From Natrinema salifodinae (lineage in GTDB: Archaea; Halobacteriota; Halobacteria; Halobacteriales; Natrialbaceae), in contig NZ_FOIS01000001.1 in NCBI RefSeq assembly GCF_900110455.1, forward strand, positions 434,001 through 498,000: a stretch of DNA of 64,000 nt. Reading direction: 5' to 3'. A program made the translations under genes and the position numbers. This document shows, piece by piece, positions 17,903-26,910 of this stretch; position 1 is the stretch's first letter; each line of letters begins with the position of its first letter. The notes beneath the pieces are model-generated. The model saw only the letters and a list, made by a program, of their open reading frames with translations, had not been told where the DNA came from and did no database searches.

Positions 17903-18907
17903 CTACATCGCGTGGATGAACGGCTGAGGCTCCCCGTTCGGGAGTTCGAACGCGGTCGGAACCGGCGCGTACTCCGGACCCTCGGGCGTCGGCCTGATCG
18001 GCAGGACCACGCCGTGAGTGTGGTGGCTCTGTCCCGCGATCGTGGTCTCCGGTTCGAGCGGCATCTCCTCGTCGAGAACCATCCGGTATCGCTCGTCGCG
18101 AACCGTCTGGGTCGTCATGAAGTGGATGACGCGGAACCCGTCCTCGGTGGCCAATTCGCCGTCGATGTGGACGTTTCCAACGCCCCAGGACGCGCCGTAC
18201 GTGTACACCTTCGGAAACAGCGGCGAGCCGGTGCCCGTGACGCCGTGGAGCAGCCCGTCCGTCAACACGCCGCCGCCGGTTTCGTAGCCGGGGATCGGCG
18301 GTTGGACGACGTGGTCGTGCTCGAGTTCGTATTCGTTGCCCGCCGGATCGGTGAACTGCGCGTCGAACTCGATCGTCTCCGGTGTGTCGCCCGGCTCTCC
18401 GGGGAGATCGTACGGCCGTCGGTCCTCGTAGGTGACCTCGAACGCGCCGCTGGTCACCTCGGCGTCGTTGCTGTACGGCGTCGGTTCGGCGAGGCGCTGC
18501 TGTGCGATCGACTCCCCGTCTGACTCCTCGATCGGCTCGCGGGCCTCGTCGGGCGCGGCCACGAGGAACGGGAGGTCTTCGAGGAGTTGCGGAATCGCCT
18601 CGTCGAGCGGGGATGGAAACTCCTTCGCCTGGTCGATCCGCGCCTGCAGGTGTTCGGTCCCGTGCCGGGGGTTCTCGGCCGTCCCGAATACCGTCGGACT
18701 TAGCGGTCGTTCGCCGGGAAGCACCCAGTAGAAGGCGTTGCCCGGCTCCTGTCTGGCAGTAAGGGCCACTTCCGGATCGGTGCCGTCGTCGCCGTCGTCA
18801 CCGTCGCCGCGGTCGTCCCGCGCCGCTCCGATTCCGGATGCGCCCGCGATGCTACCGATCGATGTCGCCGCCCCTAGTTCGAGGAAGCGCCGCCGTGAAT
18901 GCGACAT
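17903..18907 (-). CDS. Tat-exported protein of unknown function, ending at a suspect TAG
   Basis: The first 334 residues of what looks like a longer exported protein. MSHSRRRFLELGAATSIGS is a twin-arginine signal, followed by an acidic Asp/Gly linker. I do not recognise the main domain. It has histidine-rich patches (ELEHDHVVQ and AGQSHHTHG) that could bind metal, and beta-rich sequence throughout. The TAG at 17903-17905 follows PFIHAM directly and the frame stays open into a plastocyanin domain. Both TATA-like sequence (about 18932-18939) and a GGAGG 7 nt before the ATG are present. Confidence 0.72.
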   Translation of the reverse strand: MSHSRRRFLELGAATSIGSIAGASGIGAARDDRGDGDDGDDGTDPEVALTARQEPGNAFYWVLPGERPLSPTVFGTAENPRHGTEHLQARIDQAKEFPSPLDEAIPQLLEDLPFLVAAPDEAREPIEESDGESIAQQRLAEPTPYSNDAEVTSGAFEVTYEDRRPYDLPGEPGDTPETIEFDAQFTDPAGNEYELEHDHVVQPPIPGYETGGGVLTDGLLHGVTGTGSPLFPKVYTYGASWGVGNVHIDGELATEDGFRVIHFMTTQTVRDERYRMVLDEEMPLEPETTIAGQSHHTHGVVLPIRPTPEGPEYAPVPTAFELPNGEPQPFIHAM

Positions 18908-19078
18908 ATGCTATCCTCCAACACGGCTCCCGATAAGATCACCCCGCTGATGCATCCGTCTCGAACAGCCATTGCACCGGAACGATCAACGGCGGAGAAT
19001 CGATTTGCGAGCGACGGATCGCGGTAGAGCGGTTGTTCGACCCACCTGAATCACGGGCATCTCGGTCCGTTCTCGGGC

Positions 19079-20359
19079 TCACTCGGGCGTCGGCGTCGGG
19101 AGCGAGCGGTGTCGCCGCGGCGGCACGAGGTAGTTCGCCCGGTTGCGGACGCTGATGTACTGGAGGATGCCGTTGTTCGTCCGGGCGCCGACCGAGCCCT
19201 CGGTGAGATCGCTGCCGGTCATCGCGTCGCGGGTCGTCACGAAGTCGTCGATCGAGCGCTGCAGGGAGAGGAAGTGGACCGACGCTGCGTCGTCATCGGT
19301 CGAGTCGAAGTCCCGCCGCAGGACGATCGGCTCGCCGTCCTCGCGGGCGCGAGCGGCCTTCTGGGCGTGACCGACCGTCCCCTCGGTCCGGGCGTCCTCG
19401 GCCGCGTCCCCGCCGACTTCGGTCACGCGGCTCGAATCGCCGAGGTTGTGGCCGGCTCCCTCGACGAGGTCCTCCGCGGCGTGGGCCGGCGAGAACATCT
19501 TGGCCACGCGCTGGCCGCGACTGTCCTGTTCGTACCACTGGTGGAGGTGCAACTGCAGTTTCGAGAGGTGGATCGTCGTGCCGCCGGCGAACGGCCCCTC
19601 CCGAATCGTCACCCGGTCCTCGCTCGCCTGGGTCCGCTTGAAGCCGGACTTGAACCCCATGAACAGCGGCGCGTCCTCGGGAACGGGCTCGCTGTCGGGG
19701 ATCCCGCTGACGCCCGCCTGGCGCTCCGCGGGAAGCCCGCGACCGATGAATCCCGTCCGGCGCTCGGCCACCTCGAAGACGCCTTCGACGGTGCCCTCGA
19801 CCTCGACCCCGTTGAGTTCGTCGAGGTCGCCCTTCAGTGCCTCCTCGACGCTCAACGTGACGTGCCCGTAGTCGCTGGCGACGTGCACCAGCGCGTCGTA
19901 CGCGTCGAGTTGCGGGTCCTCGAACGACGTGAGGGCTTCCGGGTCGGGGAGGTCGACCCCCTCGGGGAGGTCGTCGTCGAACCGGTCGAAGTACGACGGC
20001 CCGTAGCCGATCGCGAAGACCAGGCCCTCGTTGCCGCGCTTGTACGCGCGCTCGAGGGTTCGGAACGCGGCGTCGAGTTGCTCGCGCTCGCCGTCCGCGT
20101 CGGCCGGCCCGTCGCCGACGTAGTCGAGTCCGAGCAGGAGGTGATGCTGCGGGGGGTCGTCGTTCCCGTGGTCGTCCGTCGCGAGGAACTCGTTCCAGGC
20201 GTGCTGGCGGTCGGGCAGTTCGTCGAGGGCGAGGTCGGCCTGGGGGACGTCTTCCGTTTCCTCACGCTGGAGGCAGGCGGCGAGCGCGCCGGCACCGCCG
20301 ACAGCGACGGCGTTTTTCACGAACGCGCGACGGGAGAGGCCGCGATCCGAGCCGGACAT
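19079..20359 (-). CDS. Tat-exported DyP-type peroxidase-like protein
   Basis: A 426-residue exported protein starting MSGSDRGLSRRAFVKNAVAV, a twin-arginine signal; the cysteine in AACLQREE also allows a lipoprotein anchor. The body resembles dye-decolourising peroxidases/deferrochelatases: a ferredoxin-like repeat with HHLLLGLDYVG, a GFKSGFKRT segment where DyP enzymes have GF-x-D-G, and a histidine-rich HLSKLQLHLHQWYE region that could hold the haem ligand. The loss of the Asp in the GxxDG motif leaves peroxidase activity in doubt. It is divergent from the thioferritin gene. Confidence 0.72.
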   Translation of the reverse strand: MSGSDRGLSRRAFVKNAVAVGGAGALAACLQREETEDVPQADLALDELPDRQHAWNEFLATDDHGNDDPPQHHLLLGLDYVGDGPADADGEREQLDAAFRTLERAYKRGNEGLVFAIGYGPSYFDRFDDDLPEGVDLPDPEALTSFEDPQLDAYDALVHVASDYGHVTLSVEEALKGDLDELNGVEVEGTVEGVFEVAERRTGFIGRGLPAERQAGVSGIPDSEPVPEDAPLFMGFKSGFKRTQASEDRVTIREGPFAGGTTIHLSKLQLHLHQWYEQDSRGQRVAKMFSPAHAAEDLVEGAGHNLGDSSRVTEVGGDAAEDARTEGTVGHAQKAARAREDGEPIVLRRDFDSTDDDAASVHFLSLQRSIDDFVTTRDAMTGSDLTEGSVGARTNNGILQYISVRNRANYLVPPRRHRSLPTPTPE

Positions 20360-20481
20360 ACGTGATTCTCGGGGACTGGCGACCAAGGGTATTGCGGTCC
20401 CAGCGATCCGGGCTGGTCGGATCGCGCGCCGTTTCCGACGGCGGCAAATCCGGCTTGAGAGCCGGACTATCGGCCTGTAAC

Positions 20482-20490
20482 GTATAAATT
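20482..20490 (+). promoter_or_regulatory. TATA-like element upstream of the DPSL gene
   Basis: The sequence gtataaatt lies about 58 nt before the ATG at 20545. A leader of roughly 30 nt would result. A weaker element, tctaag, at about 20511-20516 would give a leaderless transcript instead. Confidence 0.45.
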
Positions 20491-20544
20491 CGCTCGACTG
20501 TACGCCAAGCTCTAAGTGCCGAGTGATGGGAGACAATCGGTGCG

Positions 20545-21207
20545 ATGTCCGACGAGAAATCGCATGCTTCTGGAAACGTCGATGAAGGGGACACGAGCGA
20601 GCGCGTCGGAATGGCGGTCCTTCGCGAACGCGGCCTCGATCCCGAGGAACTGCGCGAGACATTGTTAGACGCTATCGGCGCCGAGTTCACGACCTACTAC
20701 TACTATACGAACCTCCGAATGCACCTGGCCGGCCACGAGGACTACAAGGAGATCACCGAGGACGCCCGCCTCGAGGACCGGGCCCACTTCGAACTGGTCG
20801 CGCCGCGGGTGTACGAACTAGGCGGCCACCTGCCCAACGACATTCGCGACTTCGCCGACCGGGCGTCCTGCCCGGACGCGGAACTGCCGGTGCCGTACGA
20901 CGACGAGGGCGGCCAGCTGGACGTCACCGAACTCACCGCCGAGGACGTCCTCGAGGTACTGCTCGAGGCCGAACGCTGCGCCATCCGCACCTGGTCCGAG
21001 GTCTGCGACATGACCCAGGGCGTCGACCCGCGCACCTACGACATGGCCCAGCGCATCCTCCAGGAGGAGATCGAACACGAGGCCTGGTTCGTCGAACTCC
21101 TCTCGATGGAGCGCGACGGCGAGATCAACCCGGCGGGCCACTTCGTCCGGGGCGAGCCGGGCGACGCGCCGCTCTCGACGAACCGGCGCTTCAACGACAG
21201 CGCGTAG
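20545..21207 (+). CDS. Thioferritin-type Dps-like protein (DPSL)
   Basis: A 220-residue four-helix-bundle ferritin-superfamily protein that stores iron and detoxifies peroxide. Di-iron ligands are visible in [22 protein letters not shown] and EEIEHEAWF. Two cysteines at residues 145 and 154 (C-x8-C, around [11 protein letters not shown]) and the following DPRTYDMA match the DPSL/thioferritin subgroup, where a conserved Cys pair lies beside the active site. The disordered charged N-terminus of about 25 residues is typical of DNA- or surface-interacting tails. It is divergent from the DyP-like gene, which fits a shared oxidative-stress role. Confidence 0.87.
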   Translation: MSDEKSHASGNVDEGDTSERVGMAVLRERGLDPEELRETLLDAIGAEFTTYYYYTNLRMHLAGHEDYKEITEDARLEDRAHFELVAPRVYELGGHLPNDIRDFADRASCPDAELPVPYDDEGGQLDVTELTAEDVLEVLLEAERCAIRTWSEVCDMTQGVDPRTYDMAQRILQEEIEHEAWFVELLSMERDGEINPAGHFVRGEPGDAPLSTNRRFNDSA

Positions 21208-21346
21208 ATTGCCTGGCGGCTCGTCTGTTCGACCGTTCGAGCGCCTTCCGGCGGATCTGCGAGCCGCGCGACCCCCCGACGCCGCGAGCGTCGTCCTTGC
21301 GACGGTGAGCGGCAGAGCCATCCGGCTGCGGGTGCTACTCGGTCAC

Positions 21347-21787
21347 GTGAACCAGGTCGAAGCTTTCGCCGAAATCGACGCGCCGCCCGAGACCGTCTGG
21401 GAGGTCCTCCTCGGGTTCGAGACCTATCCCGAGTGGGATCCGATCGAGCGGACGATCGAGGGCGTCGCGATCGACGTTCGGCGGGGACCGATCGAGCCGA
21501 CCGATCCCAGCCGGTTCCTCGACGGGCCGATGGTCGTCGCCGTCGAGCCGAACCGACGGCTCGCCTGGCTCGACCGGTTCGTGCTCCCCTTCGCCTTCGA
21601 CCGCTACCACGAGTTCCACCTCGAGCCGATCGACGACGGGCGGAGCACGCGACTGCTTCAGCGGGAGACCGTCCGGGGCGCGCTCGTCCCGCTGGTGTTC
21701 GACGAGACCCGCGTCGAACGGGCCTTCGTCGCGATGAACGAGGCGATCGCCGCTAGCGCGGAAGGCCTGGCGAGCGCGACTGCCTGA
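21347..21787 (+). CDS. SRPBCC-domain protein
   Basis: A 146-residue START/SRPBCC-fold protein with a hydrophobic cavity. MNQVEAFAEIDAPPETVWEV is the classic opening strand-helix, and FETYPEWDPIERTIEG is the next. The GTG at 21347 fits the domain boundary; GTG 21305 or a TTG at 21209 would add poorly conserved residues. Ligand unknown; relatives bind lipids, polyketides or act in coenzyme handling. It follows the DPSL gene in the same direction and converges with the HAD gene. Confidence 0.82.
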   Translation: MNQVEAFAEIDAPPETVWEVLLGFETYPEWDPIERTIEGVAIDVRRGPIEPTDPSRFLDGPMVVAVEPNRRLAWLDRFVLPFAFDRYHEFHLEPIDDGRSTRLLQRETVRGALVPLVFDETRVERAFVAMNEAIAASAEGLASATA

Positions 21788-21819
21788 CGGTTCGAGGCGG
21801 GTACCACGGGGACGGTCCG

Positions 21820-22479
21820 TCAGATCAGGTCGGGCAGCGCCTCGAGCGAGTCGATCTCGTGGGCCGGGTCGATCGAGAGTTCGTACTCCGAGCGGTGGCT
21901 GCGTCGGATGAACGCCGCGTCGATTCCGGCCGCGTCGGCGGCGGCGACGTCGACCCGGCTGTCGCCGACGAACAGCGGGTTCTCGACCCCGAGATCCGCG
22001 AGCGCCTGCTCGAGGTAGTACGGCGTCGGTTTCTTCCGTTCGATCCCCTCGAGCGTCGGTTCGCGACCGTACCAGACGTCGAACCCGTCGAACTCGCAGT
22101 GTTCGAGAATGTTTCCGATGGTCTCGTGCTGGTTGTTGCTGACGATCGCCGTCGACACCGACAGCGAGTCGAGCGTCGCGACGTCGTCGTACGGCCGCTT
22201 CCGGCCGGCTCGGAGCTCCGCGAGCTGGGCCGCGATCGCGGCCTCCTCGCGGGCGGTCCAGAGCTCGTCGGGATCGACGCCGTGCTCGGCCGCGACCCGG
22301 CGCAGCGAGGGGACGTCCGGGCCGAGAAGGGTGTCGACGTGCTCGGTCGACGGGTCCGAGACGCCGATCGCTTTGAAGGCCTCGCGCATCGCTGTTTCCA
22401 GTACCGTCCGATCCGTCGGCGTCGTCAACACGCCGTCGTTGTCGAAGATAACTGCGTCGTACGCCGTCCGCGTTCCCAT
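21820..22479 (-). CDS. HAD-superfamily hydrolase (phosphatase-like)
   Basis: A 219-residue haloacid dehalogenase-fold protein. Motif I is FDNDGVLTTP (nucleophile and acid Asp pair in DNDG), motif II lies in IVSNNQ, the motif III Lys is in RKKPTP and motif IV is FVGDSRVD. A helical cap lies between motifs I and II. Phosphoglycolate-phosphatase-like or nucleotidase activity is likely, but the substrate cannot be read from sequence. It is divergent from the HTTM gene. Confidence 0.9.
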   Translation of the reverse strand: MGTRTAYDAVIFDNDGVLTTPTDRTVLETAMREAFKAIGVSDPSTEHVDTLLGPDVPSLRRVAAEHGVDPDELWTAREEAAIAAQLAELRAGRKRPYDDVATLDSLSVSTAIVSNNQHETIGNILEHCEFDGFDVWYGREPTLEGIERKKPTPYYLEQALADLGVENPLFVGDSRVDVAAADAAGIDAAFIRRSHRSEYELSIDPAHEIDSLEALPDLI

Positions 22480-22612
22480 GTAATCGCCGGTAGGACGCGG
22501 AGGGATTTCGGCGTTGCGCCCGCCGCGTACGAAATCGGGTTCTCGGACCGAAATAGAAGGGAAAACACTTATACGACGGTTGATAATTTGGCACCGATCC
22601 GACTGATCCGTC

Positions 22613-24169
22613 ATGACTGCCGCCCGCACCGATCCGTCGACTGGCAGCGAATCGGCGCCGCTCGCGTCGCTTCGCCCGCGCCTCCGATCGCGGCTCGGGA
22701 TCGATCCCCGCGCCCTGGGCGCCTTCCGGATCGGCCTGGCGCTCGTCCTCCTCGCCGACTTGCTCGTCCTTCGGCTGCCCGGCCTGGCCACCTTCTACAC
22801 GGACGACGGGGTGCTCCCGCGGTCGGCCCTCGCTGAGACCTCCCCCGCGTTCGCGCGGTGGTCCCTCCACGCCCAATCGGGGTCGCTATGGGCGCAGGCC
22901 CTGCTGGTCGGGATTGCCGTCACCCTTGCCGGGTGCCTGCTCGTCGGCTACCGCTCCCGGTTCGCTGCGGTCGGCTCCGCGTTGCTGCTTGCGTCGTTGC
23001 ACGCCCGGAATCCGTACCTGACAAACGGCGGCGATACGATCCTCGTCTCGCTGCTGTTCCTCGCGGCGTTTCTCCCGCTGGACGCCCGGTGGTCGCTCCG
23101 CGGGCGCCGACGGCGCGCGGGAAGCCAGGCGACCGCAGCCCCTCGCGCCGGCGACGCGACGCGCGGCGACGATCCCCGCGTCGTTTCGGCGGCGACCGCG
23201 ACCGTTCTGTTACACGTCGCGATCATCTACGCGATCAATGCCGTCCTCAAGTTCCGAAGCGACGCCTGGTCGAGCGGCGTCGCCGTCCGGCGCATCTTCC
23301 AGCTCGAGGACTTCGTGTACCTGCTGGGTCCGACGGTCGCGGAGTTTCCAGGGCTGCTGACTGCGATCAACTGGCTCTGGACCGCGACCCTGTGTGCCGC
23401 GGTCCTGCTCGTGGTCGCGACCGACCGGCTCCGGGCCGCGACCGTCGCCGCCTTCGTCGGCGCCCACCTCGGAATGGCCGCGACGATGCGTCTAGGCGCC
23501 TTCCCGTTCGTCATGCTCGCCGCCCTGCTGTTGTACCTCCCGCCGCGGATCTGGGATCCGATCGATCGATCCGTCTCGGCGACCGCGCTCGCGGATCGAG
23601 TGGGTCGCCTGGCGGCAAAACCGGTTGCCGACGGCGCCGGAGCGGAAGGACCGGCGGCGCCGGACTCCGGTACCGACCGCTCGCGGCTCGTTCGGCGCGG
23701 CGGTCGACTCGCCGCGACGGTCCTGCTTACGTGTGTCCTCCTCGCCGTCGTGGGCTGGCAGGTCGCGGCCGCGGGCCTGGTCGACACCGCGCCGGCGGAC
23801 GACGACGCGTTCGAGAGCGGCAGTTGGGCCTTTTTCGCGCCGAACCCGCCGGACTCCTACGCCTGGTACGTCGTCGAGGCCGATCGCGAGTCCGGAGACG
23901 CGGTCGACCTGGTCGACGGCGGGCCGGTCGAATTCGACCGGCCGCCGAACGCGATGGATCGGTATCCGTCGACGCTCTGGAAGCGGTTCGCAACGAAGGT
24001 GCAGGGAGGGGGCGACGCCCACCTCGAGCCGACGGCGGCGTACTTCTGCGAGCGTGCGCCCGCCGACGTCGAGTCAGTGACGATCCATCGTCTCGATCAG
24101 CCCGTCGACGCGAACGGGCCGGTCGGCGACCCGACCGCCGACGAACGCATCACCACTTCCTGCGGCTGA
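22613..24169 (+). CDS. HTTM-domain membrane protein
   Basis: A 518-residue polytopic protein with the HTTM (horizontally transferred transmembrane) domain related to vitamin-K-dependent gamma-carboxylase. The domain starts at about residue 30 with DPRALGAFRIGLALVLLADL, and includes YTDDGVLPR and NPYLTNGGDTI, both typical. A Gly/Arg-rich cytoplasmic loop lies near 165-185. An extra-membrane C-terminal region of ~130 residues starts after a last helix (near 360-385) and contains FFAPNPPDSYAWYVVEA. Function in archaea is unknown. A TATA-like ACTTATACG lies 38-46 nt upstream. Confidence 0.87.
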   Translation: MTAARTDPSTGSESAPLASLRPRLRSRLGIDPRALGAFRIGLALVLLADLLVLRLPGLATFYTDDGVLPRSALAETSPAFARWSLHAQSGSLWAQALLVGIAVTLAGCLLVGYRSRFAAVGSALLLASLHARNPYLTNGGDTILVSLLFLAAFLPLDARWSLRGRRRRAGSQATAAPRAGDATRGDDPRVVSAATATVLLHVAIIYAINAVLKFRSDAWSSGVAVRRIFQLEDFVYLLGPTVAEFPGLLTAINWLWTATLCAAVLLVVATDRLRAATVAAFVGAHLGMAATMRLGAFPFVMLAALLLYLPPRIWDPIDRSVSATALADRVGRLAAKPVADGAGAEGPAAPDSGTDRSRLVRRGGRLAATVLLTCVLLAVVGWQVAAAGLVDTAPADDDAFESGSWAFFAPNPPDSYAWYVVEADRESGDAVDLVDGGPVEFDRPPNAMDRYPSTLWKRFATKVQGGGDAHLEPTAAYFCERAPADVESVTIHRLDQPVDANGPVGDPTADERITTSCG

Positions 24170-24335
24170 CGGCGGCGGACGGCCGTCCACTGCGATCCGA
24201 GCCGTGTCCGTCGCGATGTCCCTCCTGTCCGGAGGTTCAAGTACGGAGGGGAGACCAGACCCCCCGTGACTCGCCATCCAGTACTGCGCTCGCGCACCGC
24301 GCACCTCGACCCGCGCCGTCCCGATCGGGTGGACG

Positions 24336-24959
24336 ATGGGCCATAGAGCCCTCGTCGCCTACCGGCGACCCGACTCCCTCTACGATCTGCGGTACAGCCA
24401 CTGGGGCGGCGAGGATCTCACCCTCGCGGACGAAATCACCGGCACGACCCCGCTAGCCGACGGCGCGATCGAGGGAGCCTTGCTCGCGGGCTCGATCACC
24501 CGCGATCGGATCCTGACGGACCATCTCGATCCCTGCGTTCACGAGGCGCTGTACCTCGTCGATCCGGCGGCCGACTACGCGGTCGACGCCTTCCGAGTCT
24601 GCTGGCTCGAATGGGGCGACGGTCGCGACGGCGGCCGCGGCGCGCTCGTCGCGACCGATCCGGACGAGGACCGTCGGCTTCGGATCTGGTTTCGCGCGAC
24701 GAAGACCGCGCTGGCGGACATCATCGAGATGGGCGCCCTCTCGCGGCGGGCCGCTCAGTCCTATCTCGAAGCCCGCGTCTGTGAGGAGGAGCAGGGAACG
24801 GTCTACACGTACACGGAGTCGCTCGCGGACGGAACCGGCGACGGAGGCGGCGGCTATACGCCCACGCCGGACCGCTGGATCGAACCCGAGCGCCAGACAG
24901 ACGTAGAGCGCGACGACGAGCCCGACGGAGCCGGCGGGATCGGCGCCGGCGACCCGTGA
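24336..24959 (+). CDS. Haloarchaeal DUF6735-type protein
   Basis: A 207-residue soluble protein with N-terminus MGHRALVAYRRPDSLYDLRY followed by SHWGGEDLTL. It matches, from memory, the haloarchaeal DUF6735 family, whose role is unknown. Residues 1-160 form an alpha/beta domain; the last ~45 residues are a low-complexity acidic tail. It ends 1 nt from the end of the convergent MutS-family gene, so their transcripts must overlap. Confidence 0.75.
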   Translation: MGHRALVAYRRPDSLYDLRYSHWGGEDLTLADEITGTTPLADGAIEGALLAGSITRDRILTDHLDPCVHEALYLVDPAADYAVDAFRVCWLEWGDGRDGGRGALVATDPDEDRRLRIWFRATKTALADIIEMGALSRRAAQSYLEARVCEEEQGTVYTYTESLADGTGDGGGGYTPTPDRWIEPERQTDVERDDEPDGAGGIGAGDP

Positions 24960-24960
24960 C

Positions 24961-26733
24961 TCAGTTCTCGTTCCAGCGAGCGTCGGCGAGTGTCCGCTGG
25001 ACGGCCTCGTCGCCGACGGCCTCCGCCAGCGTCCCGAACCCGGCCCGCTCGCTCCGATCGCCCGCGTTCGCGACGAGCCGCGAGACGATGAACTCCGGTG
25101 TCGAGCGGCCCACCGTGTCGAACCGGGGCTGGTAGTCGACGAGCAGTTCCAGTTCGGGGTTCAGCCCCTCCGCGAAGATGCCGTCGACCCGCGCCTCGGG
25201 CGGTAGGGGCTCCAGATCGTCCGCGAGGTGGGTGACGAACACGCCCAGGGCGTCCCGGTCGACGGCGAGCGTGACGAGCCCGTGCAACAGATCCGCCGCA
25301 CTACCGGGTTCGGTGATCGCCTCGAACTCGTCGACCAGCGTCAGCGTGCGCCCGCCCGAGGACAGCGGCGGGACGATCGACCGCAGCGTCGACTCGAGGA
25401 CGCCGGCGTTGAAACTCGCGTGCCGGCGGTGGAAGACCAGCGAGTCGACGGGCGTCACCTCGGCGCGGTCGGCCGGCACCGGCAGCCCCATCGTCGCGAG
25501 CAAGACGACCTGGCACAGCGTCTCGAGCAGGGTCGTCTTCCCGCCGCTGTTGGCGCCGGTCAGGACCGTTACGCGCTCCTCGCCCGGCACCGAGTCGACG
25601 TCGGCCGGCACGCTCGTCACGCCGTGCTCGCCGATCGCGTAGGTGACGGGCTGGACGGAATCGTCGTCGCGTGCCGCGAGTGTGAGATTGCGCGCGTTGA
25701 CGACGGACACTGCAGCGTCATCGTCGTCCACGAAGGTCGGACGAGTGCAGTCGTACGCCAGTGCGAACCGAGCCAGCGAGAGGTGGAAGGCGATGTCGTC
25801 GACCGCTTCGACGGCTCGGTCGACCGCGTCGCGAGCCGCTTCCAGCGTTTCCCGAAATTCGCTCGCGACGGCCGCCTCGCGCTCGTCGACCGCCTCGGTG
25901 AGGTCGCTCCGGAGCGTCCGCAGCGTGCCGCCGACGAAGTCGGTCGCGTCCGTCGCGTCGGTCGGCATCGCGTCGCGCACCCGATCGATCGTCACATCCG
26001 TTTCGCTCAGGAGGTGGTCCTCGAAGGCCTGGCGAAAGCCCTCGACGTCGCGGACGCCCTCCGAACGGAGGTCCTCGATCAGTTCGAGGGCGTCGGCGTC
26101 CATGTCCTCGACGGCGCCCAGCGTGGCCCGCAGTCGGTCGAGTTCCTCGTCGGCGCCCTCGCGGACTCGGTCGCCGTCGAGCGCCGAAAGCGCCGCGGCC
26201 GCGTCTTCGAGGCGGTTCCGCTCTAAGCCTGCGATCGCGGCGAACGGCCCCGAGTCGACGCCCGCGTCGAGCAGCGCCAGGGCGGCCTCGACGGCGGCGC
26301 GCTCGCTCCCGTCGCGCTCGTCGTAGCGCTCGTAGGCGTCGAGGACGGCCTCCCGGTCCTCGTCCGCGAGGGTCGACCAGGCGTCCCTGGCCGCGAGGAC
26401 GTCGTCGAGTCGATCGTTCATCTCGTCGCGGCGCTCCAGCGGAGTGAGCACGCGGATCCGGTCGGCCGCGCGCCGCGTGACGGCGTGGTCGACCGCGAGA
26501 GCTAGCAGTTCCTTGTACGCCGATCGGGCGTCGCCGGTCGCCAGGACGTCCATACCCGCGCCGCCGGTCGCTCGGCGCAGGATGCGCGTCGCGCGGCCGC
26601 GGGCGAGTCCGGCATCCGCGAGCGCCCGGACGTTCTCGGTTTCGATCGCTCGAATCGCCCGCTCCCGGCCCAGTTCTTCGACCAGCGTTTCCCGCGTCTT
26701 CGGGCCGACCCCCCAGTACTCCTCGAGTCGCAT
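24961..26733 (-). CDS. MutS-family (MutS5/MutS2-like) DNA-binding ATPase
   Basis: A 590-residue archaeal MutS homologue lacking the mismatch-recognition domain. An N-terminal helix-hairpin-helix-like region starts MRLEEYWGVGPKTRETL. The middle is a long alpha-helical lever/clamp region. The C-terminal ATPase has Walker A TGANSGGKTTLL and Walker B TLVDEFEAITEPG, followed by a conserved ABC-type tail. The ATG at 26733 is preferred because the sequence upstream looks non-coding. MutS2/5 proteins act on recombination intermediates rather than mismatches; no MutL partner lies nearby. Confidence 0.88.
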   Translation of the reverse strand: MRLEEYWGVGPKTRETLVEELGRERAIRAIETENVRALADAGLARGRATRILRRATGGAGMDVLATGDARSAYKELLALAVDHAVTRRAADRIRVLTPLERRDEMNDRLDDVLAARDAWSTLADEDREAVLDAYERYDERDGSERAAVEAALALLDAGVDSGPFAAIAGLERNRLEDAAAALSALDGDRVREGADEELDRLRATLGAVEDMDADALELIEDLRSEGVRDVEGFRQAFEDHLLSETDVTIDRVRDAMPTDATDATDFVGGTLRTLRSDLTEAVDEREAAVASEFRETLEAARDAVDRAVEAVDDIAFHLSLARFALAYDCTRPTFVDDDDAAVSVVNARNLTLAARDDDSVQPVTYAIGEHGVTSVPADVDSVPGEERVTVLTGANSGGKTTLLETLCQVVLLATMGLPVPADRAEVTPVDSLVFHRRHASFNAGVLESTLRSIVPPLSSGGRTLTLVDEFEAITEPGSAADLLHGLVTLAVDRDALGVFVTHLADDLEPLPPEARVDGIFAEGLNPELELLVDYQPRFDTVGRSTPEFIVSRLVANAGDRSERAGFGTLAEAVGDEAVQRTLADARWNEN

Positions 26734-26879
26734 ACCCGTTGGGTTCGAGCCGACCGTCTTGAACACTGTGTCATCGCTCGTCGGGCGCGCAGCGGACACC
26801 GTACGATTCCACAGTAAGTATGCACGAATGTGTGTAAGATTTGGATTCGAACGCGGCTATAGGAGCACAAACACGGGGA

Positions 26880-26886
26880 TTTTTAT
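26880..26886 (+). promoter_or_regulatory. TATA box of purF
   Basis: The run tttttat is centred about 27 nt upstream of the ATG at 26911. This supports a leaderless transcript that begins at that ATG and so decides the start in favour of 26911 over the ATG at 26950. Confidence 0.6.
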
Positions 26887-26910
26887 CGCCGCGGCGCCCT
26901 ACTGACTTCC

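Noticed and set aside
17903-17905. TAG as pyrrolysine codon
   Set aside because: TAG ends several ordinary genes in this window, and no PylS/PylT-like gene is visible; a mutation or local readthrough is simpler.
24221-24235. CCTCC-tgtcc-GGAGG hairpin before the DUF6735 gene
   Set aside because: Five-bp arms are expected often in such G+C-rich sequence and it has no clear position relative to a promoter or T-run.
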